NCBI RefSeq assembly: GCF_006346325.1
Contig: NZ_VDYR01000002.1
Coordinates: forward strand, 62,001 to 126,000
Direction of reading: 5' to 3'
Length of the DNA: 64,000 nt
Source: Sphingomonas japonica
Lineage (GTDB): Bacteria > Pseudomonadota > Alphaproteobacteria > Sphingomonadales > Sphingomonadaceae
Position numbers and translations under genes: made by a program. Shown in pieces: positions 25,330 through 34,175 of the stretch (within the stretch, counting starts at the first letter, position 1; each line of letters begins with the position of its first letter). The notes beneath the pieces were generated by a model, which saw nothing but the letters and a program-made list of their open reading frames with translations, made no database searches and had not been told where the DNA came from.

Positions 25330-28300
25330 TCAGAAGTCGTATTTCAGACCGACCTGGAATGTGCGGGCATAGCCAACCGTGGCGTTTTCCTCGAGTGTCG
25401 GATTGGGGCCGCTGCCCGCGCCCCACGTCGAATAGTTGCGATTGACCCAGTCGAACACATTGAACACTTCGAAATCGGCGGTGACCTCGTGCCCCCAGGG
25501 CAAGGTGAACGTCTTGGCGAGGCGGACGTCGAGATTCTTGTACGCGATCGTATCCTTGGGCGTGAAGACGCCGCCGTCATTATAGTAGGAACAACCGGTG
25601 CAATTGGGCGGCGGCGTCCGCGTCGAATCGACGTTGCCGAAACTGGGCCCCGACGCGAGCGTCAGCGTGCCAGATGCTTGGAAACCCCATGCAATGTCGG
25701 CGATCCCGGTAGTCACGAACCGCCAACTTTCCAACCCGCGCGTGCGTTGCCAGCCATAGGCATCCTGGCGCCCCGCATTGAACATCTGCGCTTCGTTGAA
25801 ACCGATGCCCTGATTGGATTTGGCATCGGAAATGGTGAGAGACGCCGTCGCGCCCCAGCCTGATACTTCCGAATACGGCTTGTCCGCGTTCAGATAGACC
25901 GCGGTGTAGCGCTGTTCGCCGTTGCTCGATCCGATATTGAGACGGCCGGTATAGCCTGTCGGACGCCCTTCTTCGGGAAAGTTGTCGCGGATCCATGCGT
26001 CGCCGCCCTCGGTATAGTTGCCGTCAGGCATGCGGTTGCCGCGCACGAAGATGAATGCGTCGTGCGATCGGTTGTGCGCCAGGGCGATCGAGGTTTGGAC
26101 CTCGCCGAAGCGCTTGCGAACGCCGAAATTGAACTGATCGGTGTACGGAACCTTCGCGTCATTGTTGATGACCCAGATATCACCGCTCAACCCTTCCAGG
26201 GCGATCGCGTCGCGCAGCGCCTGCGGATCGCGATAGGCGGGGTTCCACTGCAGCTGGTTGGCACCGCCCGCACATGCCGGCAGGCCTTCCGCTCCGCAGA
26301 AGTCGATCGTCGCATCGCTGCGGACATTGTTGAACAGCGGTTCGAGAGATGCGGTGTAGAAGATATTGCGGTCGTAATAGCGGCCGCCGCCCGCGAACAG
26401 GATCAGGTCGCGGTCCCCGAAGACGTCGTACGACACACCGATACGTGGCTGGAACGCACCGAGAAACGGATCGCGCTTCGTACCGTCGGTGATATAGTCT
26501 TCGGGATCGATCCCGGCCGCTTCCCAGGGCTGATAATTGCGCAACGCATTGGCGACTTTGGTCGGCGTTACATAGTTATTGTTGAAGTTGTTCGATTCAT
26601 AATCCCACCGCAGGCCGAGGTTGACGGTCCAGTGATCGTCAATCGTCCAGTCATCCTGCAGGAACATGCCGACCTGGGTGTTGTCGGCCTCCAGCGGCGT
26701 CGCCGGCAGCAACGAGATGACCGCGCGGAACGGCACGCTGTTGTCGACGTCCGAAAAGCGCTGGAAGGCATAGCGGTAGGAGCCGTTGGCGTTGGCATCC
26801 TCGATGCGCGTCAACTTGGTCTGGGATACCCGCAGCCCGTATTTGATCACGTGGTCGGTCAGGCCGGTATAGGTGAAGTTGTTCTTGAACGTATATGCGG
26901 ACTGGTCGTTGGCCTGCTGGAACGAATTGGCGCCGAAGAAGAACAGGTCTGCGCCGGTGCCATCGCCTTCGTTGTCGATGATGCCGTCGCCGTCGTCATC
27001 GACGCCGGGCGCACCGTTGGTCAGGACATATTCGGGCCCGACCGTGATCGTCGGCGTGCCGGTGAAGCTGGAAAAATAGCTGAGCGTCATTTCGTTCAGC
27101 CAGTTTTCGTCGCGGTGGTTCCATTCGAACTGGACGTTTTCGCTGCGCGTACCGACGTTGCGGCCGTTCTCGAATGCGCGATTGCCGCCATAGTCGCGCA
27201 GATCGCTCTCTTCGCGCAGGAAATAGCTGGCATTGAAGGTATCGTCGTCGGTCGCGAACAGCGTGAGCTTGCCGAAATAAAGGTCCTGCTTGAACTCGGC
27301 GGCGAAGTTGCCGGATTGCGCCTGACGGATCGGATCGGGCAGCAGCGGGTCGACATTGACGACGATCGACGGGTTGGTCTGTCGTGTGCCTTCATACGCG
27401 GCGAAGAAGTGCAGCTTGCCGGGGATGATCGGCCCGCCAAGATTGGCGCCGAACTGATACCGCTTATAGTCGGGTTTCTCGTTGTAGCATGTCTCGCTGG
27501 CGTCGTCCGGGCATGGAAAGCCGGCGTTGTTCGCCTCACCTTCGCGATCGAAGAACGGGCGGCCGAACCAGGGCTTGGGGACGAATTCGACAAAGGCGCC
27601 GCCGCTCAGCCGATCGCCGCCGGTCTTGGTGATCGCCGTGATGATCGCCGACCCGGCCTGTTCATATTCGGCCTTGTAGTTCTGCGTCTCCACGCGGAAT
27701 TCCTGCACCGCCGATTGCGGGAAGGGATTGCCCTGCGAAAAATTCTGCCCGGCGACGCCGCCGAAGCCGACCTGATTCTTCTGACTGGAGCCGTCGATAT
27801 AGACGTTGACGTTCTCCGAGCTCGCGCCGCCCGCCTGGATGCGCTTGTTGTTCGGATCGCTGGATACCGTGACGCCGGGCGCAAGCGCCGCGAAGTTCAG
27901 GAAGTTGCGATCGTTCTGGGGCAGGTTGTTGATCTGGTCCTGCGACACGCTGACGCCGATCGTGGCCGTGCGCACCTCGGCGATCCCGCGCCTGCCGGTT
28001 ACGACGATCTCGCCATCGGCGCCCGCCACGTCTGCTTGCGGGCTGAGGTCGATCGCCACCGTCTGGCCGACGGGCAGCACCACTTCCTCGGTCTGGCCAG
28101 CCCCTTCGATGCGATAGGTCGAGGGACGCAGGCCCGCGATGACGAAATTACCGTTGGCGTCGATCGTCGTCGATGTGCTGCGGCCGGTGACGGTATCGGT
28201 CACCGTCACCGCAGTGCCGGCTTGGGCGCCATCGATCCGGCCCTGCAGCGTGCCGGTCGTTTGAGCCATTGCGGGGACGCTGGTGACCAGCACGATGGCG

Positions 28301-28383
28301 CATGCCAGAGACGAAGCGCCGACCTTGAAACGCGACCGCCTCGTCCCGCGGTTCGTCAACTTGCGCTCGCTCCATCCCGTCAT
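25330..28383 (-). CDS. TonB-dependent receptor with CarboxypepD_reg-like N-terminal domain
   Basis: 1017 residues. Export signal (SSLACAIVLVTSVPAMA), then a carboxypeptidase-regulatory-like beta-sandwich (TLQGRIDGAQAGTAVTVTDTVTGRSTSTT... up to about 115). A plug domain follows (GEIVVTGRRGIAEVRTATIGVSVSQDQINNLPQNDRNFLN; DGSSQKNQ), then a 22-strand barrel ending in a terminal Phe (QVGLKYDF). This Oar/SusC-like class often imports oligosaccharides in sphingomonads. A strong AGGGGAGG precedes the ATG. The promoter region carries the palindrome at 28485. The operon continues with DUF6445 and the GH43-like enzyme, pointing to plant-glycan uptake. Confidence 0.92.
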   Translation of the reverse strand: MTGWSERKLTNRGTRRSRFKVGASSLACAIVLVTSVPAMAQTTGTLQGRIDGAQAGTAVTVTDTVTGRSTSTTIDANGNFVIAGLRPSTYRIEGAGQTEEVVLPVGQTVAIDLSPQADVAGADGEIVVTGRRGIAEVRTATIGVSVSQDQINNLPQNDRNFLNFAALAPGVTVSSDPNNKRIQAGGASSENVNVYIDGSSQKNQVGFGGVAGQNFSQGNPFPQSAVQEFRVETQNYKAEYEQAGSAIITAITKTGGDRLSGGAFVEFVPKPWFGRPFFDREGEANNAGFPCPDDASETCYNEKPDYKRYQFGANLGGPIIPGKLHFFAAYEGTRQTNPSIVVNVDPLLPDPIRQAQSGNFAAEFKQDLYFGKLTLFATDDDTFNASYFLREESDLRDYGGNRAFENGRNVGTRSENVQFEWNHRDENWLNEMTLSYFSSFTGTPTITVGPEYVLTNGAPGVDDDGDGIIDNEGDGTGADLFFFGANSFQQANDQSAYTFKNNFTYTGLTDHVIKYGLRVSQTKLTRIEDANANGSYRYAFQRFSDVDNSVPFRAVISLLPATPLEADNTQVGMFLQDDWTIDDHWTVNLGLRWDYESNNFNNNYVTPTKVANALRNYQPWEAAGIDPEDYITDGTKRDPFLGAFQPRIGVSYDVFGDRDLILFAGGGRYYDRNIFYTASLEPLFNNVRSDATIDFCGAEGLPACAGGANQLQWNPAYRDPQALRDAIALEGLSGDIWVINNDAKVPYTDQFNFGVRKRFGEVQTSIALAHNRSHDAFIFVRGNRMPDGNYTEGGDAWIRDNFPEEGRPTGYTGRLNIGSSNGEQRYTAVYLNADKPYSEVSGWGATASLTISDAKSNQGIGFNEAQMFNAGRQDAYGWQRTRGLESWRFVTTGIADIAWGFQASGTLTLASGPSFGNVDSTRTPPPNCTGCSYYNDGGVFTPKDTIAYKNLDVRLAKTFTLPWGHEVTADFEVFNVFDWVNRNYSTWGAGSGPNPTLEENATVGYARTFQVGLKYDF

Positions 28384-28484
28384 CGCAATCCTCCCCTTGC
28401 GCCGTCCGACATCGCGGCTCGCACTGCCCTTCCTTGGCGGGGGCAGTGTCGATCACGGTCGCTTTCCATCCAATACCGAAACAT

Positions 28485-28496
28485 GGAACCGGTTAC
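28485..28496. promoter_or_regulatory. AACCGGTT operator-like site over the TonB receptor promoter
   Basis: GGAACCGGTTAC matches the GTAACCGGTTAC palindrome of the GH3 promoter with one change. Reading leftward it follows a TTGAAA -35-like hexamer and overlaps a TTGTAA -10-like hexamer, where a repressor would block initiation. Confidence 0.55.
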
Positions 28497-28554
28497 AACT
28501 GGTGTACGGAGAACGATTTCAAGATTCCGGTGAAAGGCGATCCAATCTTGCGTG

Positions 28555-30114
28555 TTATGCCGAAAAGCTTGCAGAAACAGCGCGATAGAGTGTTGCATTT
28601 GCGCAACGAAACCGGGTGATGAATTGGGAATGCGAGAGCATTCCGCTGGCGACGTCGGCGATGACCTCTTCCACGTCGCCGAGAAACGCGCCGAGTTCGT
28701 CGTCGCTCAGCATGTCGACCATCGGATCGTGCCGCATCGGCAGGCCCTGGCCGATCAGCACCTGAACCCAGCTTTCCTCGCGGAACAACTCGGCCTTGTT
28801 GTGGAGGAAGAACCGCGCCGAGGACCGGAACAGGTCGAGCCGTTCGTCCAGGCTGTCGGGTACCGGCATGTGCCTGACGTGCCGCCAGAACGGCGTGTCC
28901 TCGCGATCGGTCACCTTGTAGTGCGCGATGATGAAATCGCGGATGTCGCGCATTTCGAAATCGGTCTGGCGGTTATATTCCGCGACGTCGGCCGTCCGGA
29001 TACCGTCGCCCGGAAACAGCGCGACAAGCCGAAGGATCGCCGTCTGGATGAGGTGGATGCTGGTCGATTCGAGCGGTTCGAGAAAACCGCTCGCCAGTCC
29101 GATCGCGACGACATTCTTTTCCCACGCGCGATGCCGCTTGCCGGGGCGGAAGCGCACCGGGCGCGGGTCGGCGAGCGGTCGGCCGTCGAGGTTGGCGAGG
29201 AGCGTATCGGCGGCGGCCTCGTCCGACATCAGCGCACTGGCATAGACATGCCCGTTGCCGATGCGGTGCTGAAGCGGAATGCGCCATTGCCAGCCGGCGT
29301 CGCGCGCGGTGGCGCGGGTATAGGGCGTCAGTTCGGGCGCACTTTCGCACGGCACCGCCAGCGCGCGATCGCATAGCAGCCATTCGCTCCAGTCCTCATA
29401 TCCGACGCCGAGCGCTTCGCCGATCAGCAGCGCTCGCATTCCGGAGCAATCGACGAATACATCGCCCGCAACCTCGCGGCCATCGGCCAGCACGACGCGA
29501 TCGACATGGCCGTCCTCGCCGCGCAGGCGGACGTCGGTGATGCGGCCCTCGATCCGCTCGACGCCGCGCGCCTCGGCCTGGGTGCGCAGGAACGGCGCGA
29601 ACAGGCTGGCGTCGAAATGATAGGCATAGTCGATATCGGCGAGCGGCGATCCGGGCTGGCGCGGATCGGGCAGCGCAAAGCGATTGGTGCGCGCCATTAC
29701 GCAATTGAGGGCGTAGTGGTCGAAATGCCGGGTAATGCCGCGCGTCCGTGCCTTGAGCCACAATTGATGGGTGTGCAGCCACCACAGGTCCTGGCCGATC
29801 TTGCCGAAGCCGTGGATGTAGCTGCTGCCCTTGGCCTGCCAGTCGACGAACTCGATGCCCAGCTTGTAGGTCGCCTGCGTCGCCTTCATCAGCGCGGCTT
29901 CGTCGATGCCGGCCAGCTGGCAATAGGTGCGGATCGCCGGGATCGTGGCCTCGCCGACGCCGACGATGCCGATTTCGTCGGATTCGATCAGGGTGATGGC
30001 ATAGCCGCGCACCAGCAGCTTCGACAGCAGCGCCGCGGTCATCCAGCCCGCGGTGCCGCCGCCGACGATGGTGATCTTGCGGGGATTGGGGCCGGGGTTG
30101 AGGCGCAGGTCCAT
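28555..30114 (-). CDS. Tryptophan-halogenase-family flavoprotein
   Basis: 519 residues. FAD site ITIVGGGTAGWMTAALLSKLL (GxGxxG at about 18-23), GVGEATIPAIRTY, the conserved Lys84 in YKLGIEFVDW (equivalent of the halogenase catalytic Lys), WQWRIPLQHRIGNGHVYAS (the W-x-W-x-I-P motif of flavin halogenases) and GLASGFLEPLESTSIHLIQ. Sphingomonads, Caulobacter and Xanthomonas have many such genes next to TonB receptors for sugars; one sphingomonad homologue has been reported to halogenate indole, but the natural substrate is generally unknown. It is encoded upstream of the receptor on the same strand, separated by 171 bp with a promoter. Confidence 0.88.
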   Translation of the reverse strand: MDLRLNPGPNPRKITIVGGGTAGWMTAALLSKLLVRGYAITLIESDEIGIVGVGEATIPAIRTYCQLAGIDEAALMKATQATYKLGIEFVDWQAKGSSYIHGFGKIGQDLWWLHTHQLWLKARTRGITRHFDHYALNCVMARTNRFALPDPRQPGSPLADIDYAYHFDASLFAPFLRTQAEARGVERIEGRITDVRLRGEDGHVDRVVLADGREVAGDVFVDCSGMRALLIGEALGVGYEDWSEWLLCDRALAVPCESAPELTPYTRATARDAGWQWRIPLQHRIGNGHVYASALMSDEAAADTLLANLDGRPLADPRPVRFRPGKRHRAWEKNVVAIGLASGFLEPLESTSIHLIQTAILRLVALFPGDGIRTADVAEYNRQTDFEMRDIRDFIIAHYKVTDREDTPFWRHVRHMPVPDSLDERLDLFRSSARFFLHNKAELFREESWVQVLIGQGLPMRHDPMVDMLSDDELGAFLGDVEEVIADVASGMLSHSQFITRFRCANATLYRAVSASFSA

Positions 30115-30205
30115 CGCTTCGATCCTCTCTTGGCCTGCTTATGCCGCGGCCGCGCGTGCGTGCAAGCGGTTCCAAGCGCGCCACCGCCACGCTAGAAGCA
30201 CGGCC

Positions 30206-30910
<705 letters not shown>

Positions 30911-30980
30911 GCAGTCGTCGTCGTCGCGGAGGAGCGGCGGCGAATTGCATCGCTTGCGCATATTCCAACTCTTCACTAGA

Positions 30981-31002
30981 CACTGAACCATATGGTTCAG
31001 TG
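30981..31002. promoter_or_regulatory. 22-bp perfect palindrome over the ArsR start codon
   Basis: CACTGAACCAT followed by its exact reverse complement ATGGTTCAGTG. The ATG of the ArsR-type gene (30992-30994) is the first triplet of the right arm. A TTGCGC...17 nt...TAGACA promoter-like pair (30954-30982) would put transcription start almost at the ATG, giving a leaderless or near-leaderless message that the repressor covers. The operator role is inferred; the symmetry is directly visible. Confidence 0.8.
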
Positions 31003-31348
31003 TTCAAGTCCTCGACTCGATCGTTCGTTCGCCGCGCTGTCGGATGCGACGCGGCGCGGGATCATCGTTCAGCTGGGTCAGGCCGACGCGTCGATCACCA
31101 GCCTGGCCGACCGGTTCGAGATGACGCTGACCGGCATGAAGAAGCATGTCGACGTGCTCGAGCGCGCGGGGCTGGTCGTCACGCACAAGGCGGGGCGGGT
31201 GCGGACCTGCCGGCTCGGGCCCCGCGGTCTGAGGGCGGAGGCGGAGTGGATCGAACTGCACCGCACGCTGTTCGAGGACCGCTACGCCGCGCTCGACGCC
31301 GTCATCAGCGAAATCAACCAGGAGGGAAGCGATGGATCAGCAGGATAA
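30992..31348 (+). CDS. ArsR-family transcriptional regulator
   Basis: 118 residues, compact winged helix: LDRSFAALSDATRRGIIVQLGQADASITSLADRFEMTLTGMKKHVDVLERAGLV, then a wing (THKAGRVRTCRLGPRGL). No metal-binding C-x-C motif of the arsenic or zinc sensors is present. The recognition helix (MTLTGMKKHVDVLE) is of the subgroup usually encoded with SRPBCC (AHSA1) proteins, as here with a 17-nt overlap. Its start lies inside a 22-bp palindrome and has no clear Shine-Dalgarno, consistent with a leaderless transcript and tight autoregulation. Confidence 0.9.
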   Translation: MVQCSSPRLDRSFAALSDATRRGIIVQLGQADASITSLADRFEMTLTGMKKHVDVLERAGLVVTHKAGRVRTCRLGPRGLRAEAEWIELHRTLFEDRYAALDAVISEINQEGSDGSAG

Positions 31349-31835
31349 GGATACAGGCAGCGCGCGCAATCGCACGGTGGTAGAGCGCAAGGGGGATCGC
31401 GAACTCGTCGTGACGCGGACCTTCGATGCTCCGCCGGGCGTGGTGTATCGGGCATGGAGCCAGCCCGAGCTGTTCCGGCGCTGGTGGATGCCGCGATCGG
31501 TCTCGGGCGTCGCGCTCGTCGCATGCGACATGGATGTCCGCACCGGCGGCAAATACCGGCTGGAGTTCAGCGCGGGCGATGCCGGGACGATGGCGTTCTA
31601 CGGCAAGTATCTGGAGGTGGTACCCAACGAGCGCATCGTGTGGACCAACGACGAAGGCGAAGCAGGCGCGATCACGACCGTGACCTTCGAGGAGCAGGAT
31701 GGAAAGACGCTGCTGCGCTTCCACGAAGCCTATCCGTCAGAGGCGGCGCTGGAGGAAGCGTTGCAGGGATCGGCGGCCGGGTTGCCGGAGCAGTTGGATC
31801 AGCTTGAGGAGTTGTTGGCGGGCGGGGGTGGGTAG
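31332..31835 (+). CDS. SRPBCC (AHSA1-like) ligand-binding protein
   Basis: 167 residues from the ATG at 31332, with GGAGGG 6 nt upstream inside the ArsR gene. START/AHSA1 fold: LVVTRTFDAPPGVVYRAWSQPELFRRWWMPRS, CDMDVRTGGKYRLEF, YLEVVPNERIVWTND, TTVTFEEQDGKTLLRFHEAYPS. Such proteins bind hydrophobic ligands in a deep pocket; the ligand is unknown. They are regularly co-encoded with ArsR regulators like its neighbour. The C-terminus (LLAGGGG) marks the end of normal high-GC sequence; a lower-GC island begins just after the stop. Confidence 0.88.
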   Translation: MDQQDKDTGSARNRTVVERKGDRELVVTRTFDAPPGVVYRAWSQPELFRRWWMPRSVSGVALVACDMDVRTGGKYRLEFSAGDAGTMAFYGKYLEVVPNERIVWTNDEGEAGAITTVTFEEQDGKTLLRFHEAYPSEAALEEALQGSAAGLPEQLDQLEELLAGGGG

Positions 31836-32129
31836 CGGGGGTTAAGGTGATCAGCTCGGTGACGGAATGTTGGTCGGCGGTTTCCAAACATCGCGGCACG
31901 CCGGTGGCGGTTGTTGGGCCGCTGGCGGCTAGTCCGCTTTTGTACAGAGCGGGTGCGATAACGGACAGTTGGACGCCAAGCGGCTCCAACTCGCAGGGTG
32001 CTGGTGGAACGCTTTAAACCATGCGGCCACCACTTCCGGCGCGGCCGATACGCGGTGGCGGACGGCGAGGTTATCGCGTCCTCTAAACCAAGCAGTGGCC
32101 GCAGATCATGTCGCATTTCTCGCAAGAAC
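31836..32129. other. Non-coding left flank of the low-GC island
   Basis: 294 bp between the SRPBCC gene stop and the stop of the leftward HEPN/Toprim gene. Several frames are open on both strands, but their translations are Arg/Ser-rich and lack a domain, signal peptide or ribosome-binding site. I read it as non-coding, possibly the remnant of an integrated element. The 9-mer TGGGTAGCG at its left edge (31829-31837, spanning the SRPBCC stop) recurs at 34260-34268. Confidence 0.5.
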
Positions 32130-33404
32130 TCAGATGGATGGCAACACCAAGGCCGCTTGGTTGATCAAGGCATCCAGCAATTTCAGCAGCTTGGAAGCGT
32201 CGTAGAGGCCTTCGCAGAGCGTCTCAGGGGGCTGATCGTAAAAATGTCTGTGATAGGATTCCTTGAATTCCAAGGCTCCATGCCAGGCGTCGATGTCCTT
32301 CTTGTAGTTGCTCCAGAGTACCTGCGCGGGCGGACAGTTGGGCAAGTTCAGATCGAGATAGCACTCGATCGCCGCGGCCCGCCCGTTAATGTCGGAAACG
32401 CTTACGCCCTCGGGACCGCGCGCCCTAAACCGCCGGAACTCATCAAGGTTGGGCAGCAACATTGATCTCATGTTGGGCGGTAGGTTCAGAGCTTCGAGCT
32501 TCCGATAGGCGTCCACGCCTTCCGCGTCGTTGTCGAGAACGAAGAGCACCTTGTTGTGAATGTCGATGCGAAGAAGCCCTTCCGCAAATTTGACGAGGTT
32601 GCCCGTTCCCCAAAAATGGTGCCGCTCGTCTACATCCACGAAATTGAAGAAGTCGGTGACATCGGCGCGCAAGATGTCGAGGGCGCGCTTGATGATGCGG
32701 GCATCCGACGCGCCCTCGGTAGCGATCAGAACCTTTTGCTTCCGCCTCGCGCCGGGGTGGAAAAGGGCGCGAGGTTCCCAACCTGAATGGACGAGGGGGC
32801 CGAATTCCCACACAACATCGACATTAAGATTGGCGGAATTGAGGGCGAAAACCTGAAGCATCGACTCTGCACTGAGAATAGCTACTTTCGCGCCCAAATA
32901 GCTCGTCTCTGACCAAAAGCTGTTGGAGTTATCCGTCCAAGGGAGGCGTTGGAAATCCTCGTCGGACACTAGCTTACCCTTGGCCTTTTCTCTGTCTTCA
33001 AATTCGGTTCCGCCGCCCAGGGTCCCCAGCGGATAGCGACACGCCAGAGAACAAAATTCTTCGAACGTCAGAAGGTTAGGTTCCCCCGGAGGCGTGCTAT
33101 ACGAGCCGATTTCCAGCGCGTCGGCTATTATCGCTTCGTACTCAGCACGCGCACTCTCAATCGTAGATCCCAGGAGAAGTAAGCGCGGCAATACACGCGC
33201 CAGAGGCCTTGCGAACACGGCTTCGTGCTCGGCGAGATCGGCGTTCTTGTCAGGATGCTCGTCGTAGTACTCGTAGTTAATTCCATCCAGCTTGCGCCGC
33301 GCTTCGTCGCCGTCCTGAAACAGGAAGCCGAAGTCTAGTCCCATGTTATTCTTGGAATAGGATAACGAGATACCGGCGATAGTAAGTTCGATCGAGGTTC
33401 CCAT
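32130..33404 (-). CDS. HEPN/Toprim-associated domain protein with TOPRIM domain
   Basis: 424 residues from the ATG at 33404, which shares one base with the upstream stop (TGATG). The N-terminal 180 residues (MGTSIELTIAGISLSYSKNN, then LDFGFLFQDGDEARRKL) resemble the HEPN/Toprim-associated N-terminal domain. A TOPRIM fold follows: VLIATEGASDARII (Glu230) and VLFVLDNDAEGVDAY (Asp291, Asp293), the acidic triad that binds Mg2+ in OLD nucleases, primases and topoisomerases; AIECYL (Glu347) could be a further ligand. Nuclease activity is inferred from the intact triad. The gene is clearly lower in GC than its surroundings (near 50 percent) and uses rare codons, a sign of transfer. It pairs with the 185-residue gene upstream. 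Phage defence is my best guess. Confidence 0.78.
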   Translation of the reverse strand: MGTSIELTIAGISLSYSKNNMGLDFGFLFQDGDEARRKLDGINYEYYDEHPDKNADLAEHEAVFARPLARVLPRLLLLGSTIESARAEYEAIIADALEIGSYSTPPGEPNLLTFEEFCSLACRYPLGTLGGGTEFEDREKAKGKLVSDEDFQRLPWTDNSNSFWSETSYLGAKVAILSAESMLQVFALNSANLNVDVVWEFGPLVHSGWEPRALFHPGARRKQKVLIATEGASDARIIKRALDILRADVTDFFNFVDVDERHHFWGTGNLVKFAEGLLRIDIHNKVLFVLDNDAEGVDAYRKLEALNLPPNMRSMLLPNLDEFRRFRARGPEGVSVSDINGRAAAIECYLDLNLPNCPPAQVLWSNYKKDIDAWHGALEFKESYHRHFYDQPPETLCEGLYDASKLLKLLDALINQAALVLPSI

Positions 33405-33961
33405 CAATCGACGGCCTGCTTAGGAGGAACGCTCCATTTCATTTCGCCCGTATGTGGATCGCGCCATAACTTGAATCCCGACGGATAGTCATTCCCAACG
33501 ACCTCGAAGACATGGATTATCTCCTCCGTGTTCAGGAAATTGAGTCGAGATTCTTTGTCGCGCTCGCTCGTGAAGAACGCTCCGTGCCCGTCGCCGTCAC
33601 CCGATAGGGTAAAGATGAAGCTATGGACCATGCGATGCGCCACATAGAGGAGGTCACGTGTCTCTTTAACTGGCTGCTCAAGGTCGTAAAGCTCCCAAAA
33701 TTCATTGCGATTGTACCAATCGACAATAGGTTGACCGAGCCGCTTAGGGTACCATTTCAAGGCAATTTTCATGTCGCGCGTTTCCGCGCTCACCTTTGCT
33801 GTCGCCTCTAACAATTTTCGGATCGAGTAGAAGCCGATGAATATCTCGCGCTCAATCTGGGCAAATTGCGCGTCGGTTGTATTCTCAGCATCCATATATT
33901 TTCGGATGACTTTCGCGCCGGTCAGAAGCGGTTTTTTCCAGCAGTAGCTCTCGGTTATCAT
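33404..33961 (-). CDS. Unknown 185-residue helical protein with HEPN-like R-x6-H motif
   Basis: 185 residues, not assignable to a named family by eye. Residues 30-60 (AQIEREIFIGFYSIRKLLEA) and 85-120 (FWELYDLEQPVKETRDLLYVAHRMVHSFIFTL) are predicted long helices. Arg102-Asp103 and His109 form R-D-x5-H, which fits the R-[N/D/H]-x(3-5)-H signature of HEPN ribonucleases. The C-terminal part (IIHVFEVVGNDYPSGFKLWRDPHTGEMKW) looks like a beta hairpin. Low GC, like its partner. Its stop overlaps the HEPN/Toprim gene start by one base, so the two are translated together. An RNase component of a defence or toxin system is possible, unproven. Confidence 0.6.
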   Translation of the reverse strand: MITESYCWKKPLLTGAKVIRKYMDAENTTDAQFAQIEREIFIGFYSIRKLLEATAKVSAETRDMKIALKWYPKRLGQPIVDWYNRNEFWELYDLEQPVKETRDLLYVAHRMVHSFIFTLSGDGDGHGAFFTSERDKESRLNFLNTEEIIHVFEVVGNDYPSGFKLWRDPHTGEMKWSVPPKQAVD

Positions 33962-34104
33962 GGCTCGCCATTAGCATGAGCGTCTCTACAAGTCAGTGAT
34001 CCCGAATTCGGTGGCAATCCGCAGCGCGGCGGTTGAAGCCTGCGCGCCGAGTTCCCTGCTCTGCCCAGGATCTCGTCCCTTCTGGCCACCATCCCTATCG
34101 CCAG

Positions 34105-34128
34105 GCTAAGGGGAACTGCCCCCTTAGC
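34105..34128. other. Perfect 9-bp stem-loop
   Basis: GCTAAGGGG and CCCCTTAGC around the hexaloop AACTGC. It is the strongest hairpin in the spacer and is not next to a gene end in either direction, so it may be an RNA element, an element terminus or a remnant. Confidence 0.6.
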
Positions 34129-34137
34129 GCACCACTA

Positions 34138-34153
34138 GCCCGAGCCTTCGGGC
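34138..34153. other. 6-bp stem-loop next to the larger hairpin
   Basis: GCCCGA and TCGGGC around GCCT, 9 nt beyond the previous hairpin. The tandem pair may fold into one structured transcript, or act as a bidirectional terminator between the island and nrdB. Confidence 0.45.
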
Positions 34154-34175
34154 CAATCCCAGTATCATCGAAGGG

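Noticed and set aside
26062-28533. Open frame of 823 codons opposite the TonB receptor gene
   Set aside because: GC-rich antisense frame with no start signal, no domain and Val/Arg/Ala-heavy composition; the receptor on the other strand is unmistakable.
31998-32465. 155-codon plus-strand frame at the left edge of the island
   Set aside because: Ser/Arg-rich start and the second half is antisense to the TOPRIM gene; no ribosome-binding site.
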